From Alicyclobacillus tolerans (lineage in GTDB: Bacteria; Bacillota; Bacilli; Alicyclobacillales; Alicyclobacillaceae): a stretch of 64,000 nucleotides of DNA. Every line of letters begins with the position of its first letter. Position 1 is the first letter of the stretch. The notes beneath the pieces were generated by a model. The model saw only the letters and a program-made list of their open reading frames with translations. It did not search any database and was not told where the DNA came from. The DNA is taken from NCBI RefSeq assembly GCF_021739485.1, contig NZ_JAJFNK010000026.1, forward strand, positions 1 to 64,000, in the 5' to 3' direction. The translations under genes and the position numbers were made by a program. This document shows, piece by piece, positions 35,581 to 44,832 of the stretch.

Positions 35581-35596
35581 CGTGAGATGCCTTACA
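35581..35596. promoter_or_regulatory. Crp-type palindrome, second of two
   Basis: CGTGA-GATGCC-TTACA is centred 23 bp from the first site, about two helical turns, so two dimers could bind on one face. Confidence 0.55.
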
Positions 35597-35660
35597 GACG
35601 AGGTAGTTGCAATCTTATAGAGTACGTGTATCGAGCTTGATACACGAAGGAGAAATTCAC

Positions 35661-37082
35661 GTGGATAGATACGACTTAACAGTCATCGGTGGGGGTTCGG
35701 CTGGTTTAACGATTGCAAGTGGAGCGGCGAGTTTCGGAGCTCGCGTGGCCTTAATTGAGAAGGCGGAGATGGGCGGAGACTGTCTGAACTATGGATGTGT
35801 TCCAACGAAAGCACTGATTCGCTCCGCAACGGTTGCGGCAACAGTCAGGCAAGCCGAACAGTACGGCGTCAAAACCAGTCGCATAGAGATTGATTTTCCG
35901 ACTATTATGAGGCGTATGAGGCATGTCGTAAATACAATCGCAGAGCATGATTCGCCCGACCGATTTCGGAGTATGGGCGTTGATGTCCTGTTTGGGCATA
36001 CCGAGTTCCAGAATGCAAATCAAATGCGAATCGACGACAAAATGATTTCGTCGAAAAGAATCGTGATTGCAACGGGGTCACGGGCAGCAGTTCCACCAAT
36101 CCCTGGTCTGTCAGAGACGGGATTCATCACCAATGTTGAAGCCTTGCAACTTCAGGTGCTTCCTAAATCTTTGGCGATTTTGGGTGGAGGACCGATTGGG
36201 CTTGAGTTTGCTCAGGTGTTTGCACGGCTCGGAGTAAGTGTGACGGTTATCGAGATGTTTCCCCAGCTTTTGCCTCGGGAAGATACTGAAGCAGCAAAAA
36301 TTGTGCAAAGGGCGCTTGTCAATGAGGGCATCCGTTTCATGTTGAACAGTAAGGTCATTCAGGCAAAGACCGGTGAGGATGGTAAGGTTGTCATCGTGGA
36401 ACGGGAGGGGACGCAGGTTGAAGTGCCATGTGAGGAGATTTTCGTTGCAACAGGTAGGCGACCGAATGCAGAGATTCCAGGTCTTCACGACATCGGCGTT
36501 GAAGCTGCAAAAGCGGGAATTGTAGTGGACCCGAACCTACGAACGACTGTACCCCACATCTTTGCAGCCGGTGATGTGAAGGGTGGACTACAGTTTACCC
36601 ATGTCGCTGGATATGAAGGCAAGGTAGTTGTTCGAAACACGTTGTTTCCAATCAAACAACGTGTGGATTATCGAGTCGTTCCATGGACCATTTATACCGA
36701 TCCCGAAATTGCTCATGTCGGGCTAACTGAGAAGGAGGCGAAAGACCAGTACGGGCAAGTTCATGTATATACTGCGACATTCCAAGACGTGGACCGTGCA
36801 GTGATCGACGGCCAGACTGAAGGTTTTGTAAATGTGATTGCAGACAAGAAGGGACAGATTCTTGGAGCGCATGTGGTTGGAGAGCACGCAGGAGAACTGA
36901 TTCAGGAGCTAGTTTTTGCGATGCACCATCGGCTTCCGATTGGCAAGATTTCCGAGGTGATCCATGCCTATCCGACGAAAGTTGAGGGACTACGTCGGAC
37001 CGCAGACGTGTACTGGAAAAAGCGGCTATTTGAGGGCGGAATGGCTTCTGTGTTGAAGACGGTCAGTCGGCTTACTCGCTAA
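35661..37082 (+). CDS. FAD-dependent pyridine nucleotide-disulfide oxidoreductase
   Basis: This 473-residue flavoenzyme has GGGSAGLTIASGAA for FAD, the redox-active GGDCLNYGCVPTKAL, GGGPIGLEFAQ for NAD(P)H, IFAAGDVKG, and a C-terminal dimer domain with HAYPTKVEG carrying the conserved His-Glu-type base region. It resembles the MerA-like/lipoamide-dehydrogenase-like group. It lacks the HMA domain and C-terminal cysteine pair, so mercury reduction is unlikely. GTG 35661 follows GAAGGAGAAATTC. The substrate may be a low-molecular-weight disulfide. It is followed closely by lspA. Confidence 0.85.
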   Translation: MDRYDLTVIGGGSAGLTIASGAASFGARVALIEKAEMGGDCLNYGCVPTKALIRSATVAATVRQAEQYGVKTSRIEIDFPTIMRRMRHVVNTIAEHDSPDRFRSMGVDVLFGHTEFQNANQMRIDDKMISSKRIVIATGSRAAVPPIPGLSETGFITNVEALQLQVLPKSLAILGGGPIGLEFAQVFARLGVSVTVIEMFPQLLPREDTEAAKIVQRALVNEGIRFMLNSKVIQAKTGEDGKVVIVEREGTQVEVPCEEIFVATGRRPNAEIPGLHDIGVEAAKAGIVVDPNLRTTVPHIFAAGDVKGGLQFTHVAGYEGKVVVRNTLFPIKQRVDYRVVPWTIYTDPEIAHVGLTEKEAKDQYGQVHVYTATFQDVDRAVIDGQTEGFVNVIADKKGQILGAHVVGEHAGELIQELVFAMHHRLPIGKISEVIHAYPTKVEGLRRTADVYWKKRLFEGGMASVLKTVSRLTR

Positions 37083-37092
37083 GGGGTGAATA

Positions 37093-37608
37093 ATGAAAAA
37101 GATATCCGTCCTATTCGCATTGCTCGTTGTTGTTGGTGATCGAATTCTAAAATTGTTATCAAACCGATCCATGTTGCACGGGTCATTTGAATTTATTCAC
37201 TTTGCCCATCTTCATAACTATGGAGCAACAATGGGAATTCTGCGAGGCGACCGTCTCCTGCTCATTACCTTCGCCACTGTTGCTTTGGCTGTTTTAGTCT
37301 TCATATGGTTCAAAGCAAAGTCTTCATCGATTTGGTTTTGGATTGGGTGGGGATTACTGACGGGAGGAACGGTTGGAAACCTGTTGGATAGGTTGATCTA
37401 CGGCTACGTGACTGACATGCTTCAGATTTCCGGATATCCAGCCATATTCAACGTCGCGGATATTGGAATTCGACTGGGCGTAATCCTAATGTTGATTGGG
37501 TATTGGAGGTTATCAGACATACGATCCGTCAGAAGGGGACATGAGTTAGAGAGAGGAGTTACGACGGACGTAGTCAATAATAAGACTTCATCTCAGTTGA
37601 ACCAATAA
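37093..37608 (+). CDS. lspA: Lipoprotein signal peptidase II
   Basis: This is a 171-residue LspA with four membrane segments. HNYGATMG corresponds to the NxGAAFG block, GGTVGNLLDRLIYGYVTDML carries the first catalytic aspartate region and FNVADIGIRLG carries the second. The N-terminus is short, and DRILKLL replaces the usual DxxTK, a modest departure. It removes signal peptides from prolipoproteins in the cell membrane. It starts 10 nt after the flavin reductase stop, so it is in that operon; the chromosome probably has another lspA. Confidence 0.8.
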   Translation: MKKISVLFALLVVVGDRILKLLSNRSMLHGSFEFIHFAHLHNYGATMGILRGDRLLLITFATVALAVLVFIWFKAKSSSIWFWIGWGLLTGGTVGNLLDRLIYGYVTDMLQISGYPAIFNVADIGIRLGVILMLIGYWRLSDIRSVRRGHELERGVTTDVVNNKTSSQLNQ

Positions 37609-37768
37609 TCCACAGTTTATCCACAACACAATGTGGATATTGATACCAACGTAGATTTCTTTTGCAAGGGTAGATGAATATCAGAGATTGTACTGAGGTC
37701 GTAGGCGAAGTACATTTGAGTCGGCATCGGTCTTAAAGTCGTGTTTTTTTAATTAGAATGGCCAATTG

Positions 37769-37820
37769 ACTAATACGAGGAGACGTTTGATGACTAAATC
37801 ACTTGTCTCCTCATATTAGT
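37769..37820. repeat. 16-bp inverted repeat abutting the ThiF remnant
   Basis: ACTAATACGAGGAGAC (37769-37784) pairs with GTCTCCTCATATTAGT (37805-37820) with one mismatch around a 20-nt loop. The right arm ends 4 nt before the ThiF remnant begins. Confidence 0.65.
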
Positions 37821-37823
37821 TGC

Positions 37824-38232
37824 GCCACATCGTATATGTTGACTGTGGGAACAGTGCTGTAACGGTTCCAAACGATCCAAACCACATTGATCGCTACCAA
37901 CTGGCAGCCATCAAGAATTCTGGATGGGAAGGCCAGGTTGTTGTCGGTGTCCGTGTGAATGGAAGGGATGTTTTGCCGTTTCTAGGCAAAGTATTCCCGG
38001 ACCTGATTGAAACCGGACCAATTGCCAACTGAAGTATCTTGCGGTGAGGTTGTGGTGTCCCAACCCCAAAAGGTTGTTCACAAACCTCATGGCAGCCACA
38101 ACGGTACTTCTTTATCTGCACACATTGCTTGTGGATGGCACGATACTTCATCACCGGACGTTTTTCGAGGCTCGTAAAGGCTGGATACGGAGCGAACCAG
38201 CGATTGAGCAAATGTTAGAGGCATCCATATGA
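37824..38232 (+). pseudogene. Truncated, frameshifted copy of the PRTRC ThiF 3' end
   Basis: This 409-bp stretch matches 5500-5905 at roughly 93% by eye, ending exactly at the stop. Two single-base insertions (one near 38017, one near 38060) destroy the frame, and there is no 5' part. Similarity stops just after the stop codon, where both copies show ATGA starts but then diverge. It is probably a relic of a related but distinct PRTRC-type cassette, not a recent duplication of the one at 5 kb. Confidence 0.85.
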
Positions 38233-38301
38233 TTGAAGAAAGCAGAAAGATAAGTACAGAAAAATCGATGTTCTTTTGGAAATATAGATAGATGGCGCAT
38301 C

Positions 38302-38339
38302 GGAGAAGCCACCCCACCGGTAAAGTGGCTTCTCCTTTT
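38302..38339 (+). terminator. Terminator after the ThiF remnant
   Basis: GGAGAAGCCAC and GTGGCTTCTCC form a perfect 11-bp stem with a 12-nt loop, followed by TTTT. It may have served the lost cassette. Confidence 0.8.
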
Positions 38340-38795
38340 GCCATAAAACAGTGCTCCGGTAGAGAGCTGAATATTCACAGTTTATACACAGCCTGTGTGG
38401 GTAATTTCCTAAGAATAATTCTCCTAACTGTAGCCCTGCATAGATTCGATTGCAACTGAGAGCAAACGTATGAAAAATTGGATGCACCCGTAGATCTCGT
38501 CGGTGAACAATTTTCGGTATCTGATTCGTGTGATAAATGACAGGTTTATAGCTCTTCATCATCAATATTCCGATAATAATCACTTAAAACACGATCTTAT
38601 AAAAAATTCCACCGTTGTTTAATCAAGCATCCGACGCAAGCTTGGCAATGTAAATCATTTAGGGAGCACACGTGCTGTGAAACCCAGGCCCAGGCTTGAT
38701 TATAGAATTTTAGCCAATTTGGGATTGATTCCACTAGATTTGTACATACTACACGGCATACTCATGGACAAACACATGATATGGGAGGCAATATA

Positions 38796-39230
38796 ATGAT
38801 CGTTCAAGAAGTAATGACGGCAAATGTATCCTGTGTTCAACAAACAGACTCCATTCAAAAAGCAGCACAGACCATGAAATCCGTAAACTGTGGTTCACTA
38901 CCTGTTTGTGAAAATAATAAGGTTGTTGGAATAATTACTGACCGAGACATTGTACTAAAATCTATTGCGGAAGGTCAGTATAACGCCAGCGTAAGGGACT
39001 GTATGACGAATAGAGTCATCACTTGCACTCCTGAAATGGATGTGCATCAAGCGGCGGAATTAATGTCGGAGCATCAGATACGACGCTTACCGGTCGTGGA
39101 TTCGTCTGGGAATATTTGTGGCATGTGCGCAATCGGCGATCTAGCGACTATTCACATTCACGTTAATGAGGCGGGAGACGCTCTCAGTAAAATTTCAGAA
39201 CCGAGTGCAGGACAAAACGCAGTTCATTGA
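38796..39230 (+). CDS. CBS-domain protein
   Basis: This 144-residue protein consists of two CBS motifs: VQEVMTANVSCVQQTDSIQKAAQTMKSVNCGSLPV..VVGIITDRDIVLK, and VRDCMTNRVITCTPEMDVHQAAELMSEHQIRRLPVVDSSGNICGMCAIGDLA. A tandem pair usually binds an adenine nucleotide. No effector domain is attached, so it may act as a stand-alone sensor. GGGAGGCAATATA precedes ATG 38796. Its relation to the thiamine genes nearby is unknown. Confidence 0.85.
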   Translation: MIVQEVMTANVSCVQQTDSIQKAAQTMKSVNCGSLPVCENNKVVGIITDRDIVLKSIAEGQYNASVRDCMTNRVITCTPEMDVHQAAELMSEHQIRRLPVVDSSGNICGMCAIGDLATIHIHVNEAGDALSKISEPSAGQNAVH

Positions 39231-39271
39231 AGCCGGCAGTAGGATGTTTATCTGTTTAAAGAGGAAATGTT

Positions 39272-39565
39272 ATGCCTTTACTCGAGATCAGTGTTGTACC
39301 TGTCGGTACCAGTTCTACCATGTTTAGCTCCCATGTTAACAGATGCCGTGAGAGTATATGAGCAGCAGGGGTTGAAGTAGCCGTTAACGCCTACAGTTAA
39401 AGTCATTGTGGGAAATCTGGATGAATTGATGCAAAGGAGATTCATGAAAAGGTAATTACAAGATGGAATAAACTGCGCTGCGACGAGTATGGAAATTGAG
39501 ATCGTATGGACAAAAATACGGATCTTATCCAGCAGGTAGAATTAAATCTACAATCATTGCATTAA
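39272..39565 (+). pseudogene. MTH1187-family thiamine-binding protein gene, decayed
   Basis: ATG 39272 follows GAGGAAATG and reads MPLLEISVVPVGTSSTMFSS, the start of the MTH1187/YkoF-like family. A frameshift near 39330 leads to DAVRVYEQQGLK, then a TAG. IVGNLDELM and, in another frame, DKNTDLIQQVELNLQSLH close the remnant. The total length is right for an intact family member of about 98 codons. These proteins bind thiamine or hydroxymethylpyrimidine, which fits the adjacent thi genes. Confidence 0.75.
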
Positions 39566-39571
39566 GTTCGT

Positions 39572-39614
39572 AAAAAAATAACGAGGTGGTCTATAACGAT
39601 ATTGGGCCACCTCG
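39572..39614 (-). terminator. Terminator of thiC
   Basis: On the minus strand CGAGGTGG pairs with CCACCTCG and is followed by a run of seven T. It lies just after the thiC stop. Confidence 0.8.
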
Positions 39615-39623
39615 TTTGTGTTG

Positions 39624-41384
<1,761 letters not shown>

Positions 41385-41426
41385 CTAGCCTCCCCTGTCA
41401 ATATGTTTTGCTGCTTCTGGAAAATC

Positions 41427-41463
41427 AAAAAAAGACCGCCGGATAGCGATCGCGGCGGTCTGC
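41427..41463 (-). terminator. Riboswitch expression-platform terminator before thiC
   Basis: On the minus strand AGACCGCCG and CGGCGGTCT pair around an 11-nt loop, followed by seven T. Located between the TPP aptamer and thiC, it is the attenuator expected when TPP is bound. Confidence 0.85.
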
Positions 41464-41487
41464 ACAACCAATGACATGTGCAACACA

Positions 41488-41575
41488 ATTCCTACGCTGG
41501 CATTATCCAGATCAGGTTAACGGTCGGCGAACATCCATTCGCCCTCTCAGCCCGGTTTGCCGAGCTCCCGTGTGG
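41488..41575 (-). ncRNA. TPP riboswitch (THI element) of thiC
   Basis: Read on the minus strand, the stretch has GGGCTGAGAGGGCG and ACCTGATCTGGATAATGCCAGCGTAGG, the two conserved halves of the TPP aptamer, closed by an outer stem. It precedes thiC by about 110 nt with a terminator hairpin between. Confidence 0.95.
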
Positions 41576-41636
41576 CTTATCAAGTTGGCTTAAAGATATC
41601 ATCGTTTTTGAAAAGCTACAACCTTAAAATTGAGTT

Positions 41637-42419
41637 CTAGGATGTAGAACCGACGAGACCGATCTCAGGACTGCTAGGGGAGGCCACTTCTGTACGTGGG
41701 ATACGCCCTGATAGATAGGCTAGGTGTCCTGCCTCTACACCTAACGCCATGGCTTTGGCCATTTTGACCGGATTGGCTGACTTTGCGATGGCAGTATTGA
41801 TAAGGACCGCATCTGCGCCGAGTTCCATAGCGAGTGAGGCATCCGATGGAACGCCAATGCCAGCATCGATGACGACTGGGACACGTCCTGCGACCATATC
41901 TATAATGCGCTTCAACCGTTCTGGGTTTGGCAGTCCTTGGCCTGTTCCGATTGCAGATCCAAAGGGCATGATGGTCGCGCATCCCACGTCGAGCAAACGC
42001 CGGGCCACATGGTGGTCGTCGGAGGTGTACGGCAAGACGACGAACCCTTCTTTAACCAACATTTCCGCTGCTTCCACTGTAGCTACTGGGTCTGGTAATA
42101 GTGTGCCGTCGTCAGGGATGACCTCAAGTTTCACCCAGTTGGACAAGCCAGCGGCACGGGCGAGACGAGCCGTGCGAACTGCTTCTTCAGCGGTTCTACA
42201 ACCAGCTGTGTTTGGCAATAGGACGTATTTATCGAGATTGATATACGCAAGCAAGGATTCCTCGCGTTCATCAAGATTGACCCGACGAACGGCGACGGTG
42301 ACAATTTCTGCACCAGACGCATCAAGCGCATCTTTCATTTGACTGAATGAGCTGTATTTTCCCGTGCCAACCATTAGCCGGGAGTGAAAGCGCCGACCCG
42401 CAATTGTTAGTTTTTCCAC
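41637..42419 (-). CDS. thiG: Thiazole synthase ThiG
   Basis: This 260-residue (beta/alpha)8 enzyme starts [22 protein letters not shown] and carries [11 protein letters not shown] with the Schiff-base lysine, [20 protein letters not shown] and [12 protein letters not shown]. It condenses deoxyxylulose phosphate with the ThiS thiocarboxylate and the glycine imine produced by ThiO. The GTG start follows GAGGAGGAATC. It lies 67 nt downstream of thiS. Confidence 0.95.
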   Translation of the reverse strand: MEKLTIAGRRFHSRLMVGTGKYSSFSQMKDALDASGAEIVTVAVRRVNLDEREESLLAYINLDKYVLLPNTAGCRTAEEAVRTARLARAAGLSNWVKLEVIPDDGTLLPDPVATVEAAEMLVKEGFVVLPYTSDDHHVARRLLDVGCATIMPFGSAIGTGQGLPNPERLKRIIDMVAGRVPVVIDAGIGVPSDASLAMELGADAVLINTAIAKSANPVKMAKAMALGVEAGHLAYLSGRIPRTEVASPSSPEIGLVGSTS

Positions 42420-42486
42420 GCACGATTCCTCCTCTATCTATTGCATGCCGCATGTAGGCAGTCGTTAACTTGGATGTTTCAATCCG

Positions 42487-42690
42487 TCAGCCTCCACCCA
42501 CAAACCGGACAATCTCCAAGGTATCTCCCGCTTTCAGAACGATGTTGAAAAACTGGGCTGCTTCAAGAATGCTTCGGTTATGTTCGACGGCAACTCGCTC
42601 GTGAGCCAAATCAAGTTGCTCGATTAGCTGCTCGATGGTGGTGTTCTCCTCAATCGATCTCGTTTTGCCATTGACATAGATGTCCATCAT
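42487..42690 (-). CDS. thiS: Sulfur carrier protein ThiS
   Basis: This is a 67-residue ubiquitin-like protein ending RFVGGG, whose terminal glycine is adenylated and thiocarboxylated. MDIYVNGKTRSIEENTTIEQLIEQL and VAVEHN are typical ThiS. I place the start at ATG 42690, overlapping the thiO stop, with GGGGTGA upstream. It is co-translated with thiO and thiG. Confidence 0.9.
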   Translation of the reverse strand: MMDIYVNGKTRSIEENTTIEQLIEQLDLAHERVAVEHNRSILEAAQFFNIVLKAGDTLEIVRFVGGG

Positions 42691-43814
42691 CGTGTCACCC
42701 CGCTTTCTACAGATGGGCGTTCTGGTTGGAATGCTTGCCAGTGAGTCGGCCATGGGCGACCCTCCACGGAGTCTACCAGCATATTCGCGGTCACAGGGGC
42801 AAGCAGAATACCGTTTCGGAAATGGCCGACTGCGACATGAAGGCCAGGGGATGCGGCAAGTTGGCCAATCCACGGGTGCGGATCGGAAGAGCCCGGACGA
42901 AGTCCAATCCAACTCCGTTCAAACACGGCATCGCAGAGTCTGGGGGCGATCCGTTTGACGGAAGCGAGTAGATATTGGATTGCATCAACGGTGACGTCTC
43001 GATTATATCCAGCCCCTCTGTCCTCGGTAGCCCCGACCACGATAGTTCCGTCTCGTTTGGGAACCAGGTAAGCGTGATCATTGAAGATGGTATGTTTTAA
43101 CGTTGCCTGGCGTGGACGAATGGCTAAGAGTTGACCCTTGACTGGTTGAATTTTTCCTGGAAAGGAGGATGGCAACAAACGTTGTGCCCAGGCGCCTGCT
43201 GCGACAACAACGGCACCAGCGACGTACGTCTGACTTTGGGTGGAGATGACGTAGCCCGCAGCGCTCTGACGTTGTACAGCCGTCACCTCCACTCCTTCAA
43301 CCACGGTACAAGTCTGCGTCACTGCAATGGAGAGTGCTCGGGTGAGAAGGGGAGCATTAATGTTGCTGTCATCCGGGAGGTGTAGGGCCCCATAGTTTTC
43401 CGCCACAATGGGTTCCTCGTTGGTTACCTCGGTGCTACTCAGGAACTCGGCACGCGCACCTCCTCGAATTTGCCATTCCATTCGCCGGTGTAAAGCGTGA
43501 ACCTCGTCTTGTGTGAACGCTATTTGATAGATCCCATTGTGGTTCAACTGAGCATCGACACCCGTGTATTCTAACAACTCGTCAACAAAGGCTTGGTACA
43601 GCGAGCGACTTTCCAGACAGAGCTGGTAGAAAGGTCCGGGTTCGGACACCTCTAATTGCGCGCCTAACATGCCTGCAGCTGCACTTGACGCTTCGGCACC
43701 GGTACGGTCCCGCTCCAGTAACAGCACACGCCGACCGGTTTGAGCAAGACGCCAAGCACCGGTCATTCCAATCACACCGCCGCCAATGACAACAACGTCA
43801 AATGATTCAGTCAT
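42687..43814 (-). CDS. thiO: Glycine oxidase ThiO
   Basis: This 375-residue FAD enzyme of the DAAO family has VVIGGGVIGMTGAWRLA at the N-terminus and ERDRTGAEASSAAAGMLGAQLE at the FAD site. The substrate-side WIGLRPGSSDPHPWIG and the late HVAVGHFRNGILLAPVTANML match ThiO. It oxidises glycine to dehydroglycine for the thiazole, the oxygen-dependent alternative to ThiH. It overlaps tenI and thiS at both ends. Confidence 0.9.
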   Translation of the reverse strand: MTESFDVVVIGGGVIGMTGAWRLAQTGRRVLLLERDRTGAEASSAAAGMLGAQLEVSEPGPFYQLCLESRSLYQAFVDELLEYTGVDAQLNHNGIYQIAFTQDEVHALHRRMEWQIRGGARAEFLSSTEVTNEEPIVAENYGALHLPDDSNINAPLLTRALSIAVTQTCTVVEGVEVTAVQRQSAAGYVISTQSQTYVAGAVVVAAGAWAQRLLPSSFPGKIQPVKGQLLAIRPRQATLKHTIFNDHAYLVPKRDGTIVVGATEDRGAGYNRDVTVDAIQYLLASVKRIAPRLCDAVFERSWIGLRPGSSDPHPWIGQLAASPGLHVAVGHFRNGILLAPVTANMLVDSVEGRPWPTHWQAFQPERPSVESGVTR

Positions 43815-44506
43815 TATAAGCCCCCTCCTTTGTCCGATACGTTCTGATGACGTACAAATGGGATTTTCGGAAGCGCAGGTGAATCGTTCATGATTTCTTT
43901 CAAGGCTCTTGTGGCCTCTAGAGGGTTGGCCGCGTTGAGCACAGCGCCGATGACGGCGACACCGCTGCAGTTGGTTTCCAAAACGGGGCCGAGATTAAAG
44001 CGATCGATCCCTCCGATGGCTATAACCGGGATAGACAACGCCTCGACCACTCTGCGCAACGCATATAAACCACGAGGAGGCATCCCTGGATGAGATTCGC
44101 TCGCATAGATGTGTCCAAAGGTGACATAGTCAACACCCACCTGTTCAGCGGCTAGAGCTTCGTCGAGACTGTGCACCGAGCATCCAATTTGTCCCGACCA
44201 ATTTACCCGTCGGCGCAACTGGTCAACCACCGGAATGGGCAGAGACTTCGAAGCCAAGTGTACCCCAGCGAGATTGGCGGCGAATGCGACATCGACTCGG
44301 TCATTGACAAAAACCGCTGGCGACAGTTGTTTGGCGAAGAGCTGCCGCTGTAACTCCGTGACCAAGGAGTAGGTCTCCGACACGGGGGCTTTCTTTTCTC
44401 GAATTTGAATGACATCAGCACCACCTTCGGCTGAGAGGACAAGAGCCTCGAGCAGAGGTGAGCGGTGCCTGGTTCTATCACTGATGACATGCAGGACTGC
44501 GCTCAT
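43814..44506 (-). CDS. tenI: Thiazole tautomerase TenI
   Basis: This 230-residue ThiE-fold protein has LHVISDRT, VIQIREKKAP, VFVNDRVDVAFA and SVHSLDEA, followed by YVTFGHIYASESHPGMPPRGL, and IPVIAIGGID. The serine- and histidine-bearing loops in place of ThiE's pyrophosphate site, together with its place before thiO, favour TenI over ThiE; a second, true ThiE is encoded at 47071. It aromatises the thiazole phosphate tautomer. Its start follows a leader terminator. Confidence 0.8.
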   Translation of the reverse strand: MSAVLHVISDRTRHRSPLLEALVLSAEGGADVIQIREKKAPVSETYSLVTELQRQLFAKQLSPAVFVNDRVDVAFAANLAGVHLASKSLPIPVVDQLRRRVNWSGQIGCSVHSLDEALAAEQVGVDYVTFGHIYASESHPGMPPRGLYALRRVVEALSIPVIAIGGIDRFNLGPVLETNCSGVAVIGAVLNAANPLEATRALKEIMNDSPALPKIPFVRHQNVSDKGGGL

Positions 44507-44520
44507 TTTTCACCTCAATG

Positions 44521-44552
44521 AAAAAAGCCGTGCCTAATGAATAGGTACGGCG
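44521..44552 (-). terminator. Leader attenuator before tenI
   Basis: On the minus strand GCCGTACCTA pairs with TAGGCACGGC (one mismatch) followed by TTTTTT, 15 nt before the tenI start. No minus-strand gene lies upstream, so it must act in the tenI leader. Confidence 0.7.
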
Positions 44553-44832
44553 GGTTTCCAATCTGAACCCAACAAACGACACCTTGCGTTGGTGTGTTGC
44601 ATCGATTGTGCAAGTCTATGTACTTCGCGCCGGCTCAACCATTACGTTCCGGAATTCATCGCAAAGACGGACTTAGGCTATCATGTAGGGGGTAATACCG
44701 TCAAGAACGCTTTTACGCCGCCACCCAAACGTTACCTTGCGCAATGGTTTAAATTCAGGTAAAACTGAGCCATTCACGGCGATTCATATGCTGATGGATG
44801 GAAACGTGTCAATGAAGGGGAGAGACACGCGT

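Larger units (their letters stand above)
37609..38795. other. Gene-poor stretch with a ThiF remnant and hairpins
   Basis: No intact gene lies here. It contains a 16-bp hairpin (37769-37820), the broken ThiF copy (37824-38232), a terminator (38302-38339) and two matches to the DnaA box TTATNCACA at 37617-37625 and 38386-38394. The last 400 bp before the CBS gene show nothing further. Confidence 0.5.

Noticed and set aside
35661-37082. A second mercury reductase
   Set aside because: It lacks the N-terminal metal domain and the C-terminal cysteine pair, so a general disulfide reductase is safer.
37617-38394. Replication origin from two DnaA-box matches
   Set aside because: Two boxes 770 bp apart without clustering, an AT-rich unwinding region or a replication gene are insufficient.
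43814-44506. A second thiE
   Set aside because: Loop sequences and its place before thiO fit TenI better; a normal thiE is present at 47071.
44553-44700. T-box in the tenI leader
   Set aside because: The conserved T-box antiterminator sequence and an AG-bulge stem I could not be found; only the terminator is clear.
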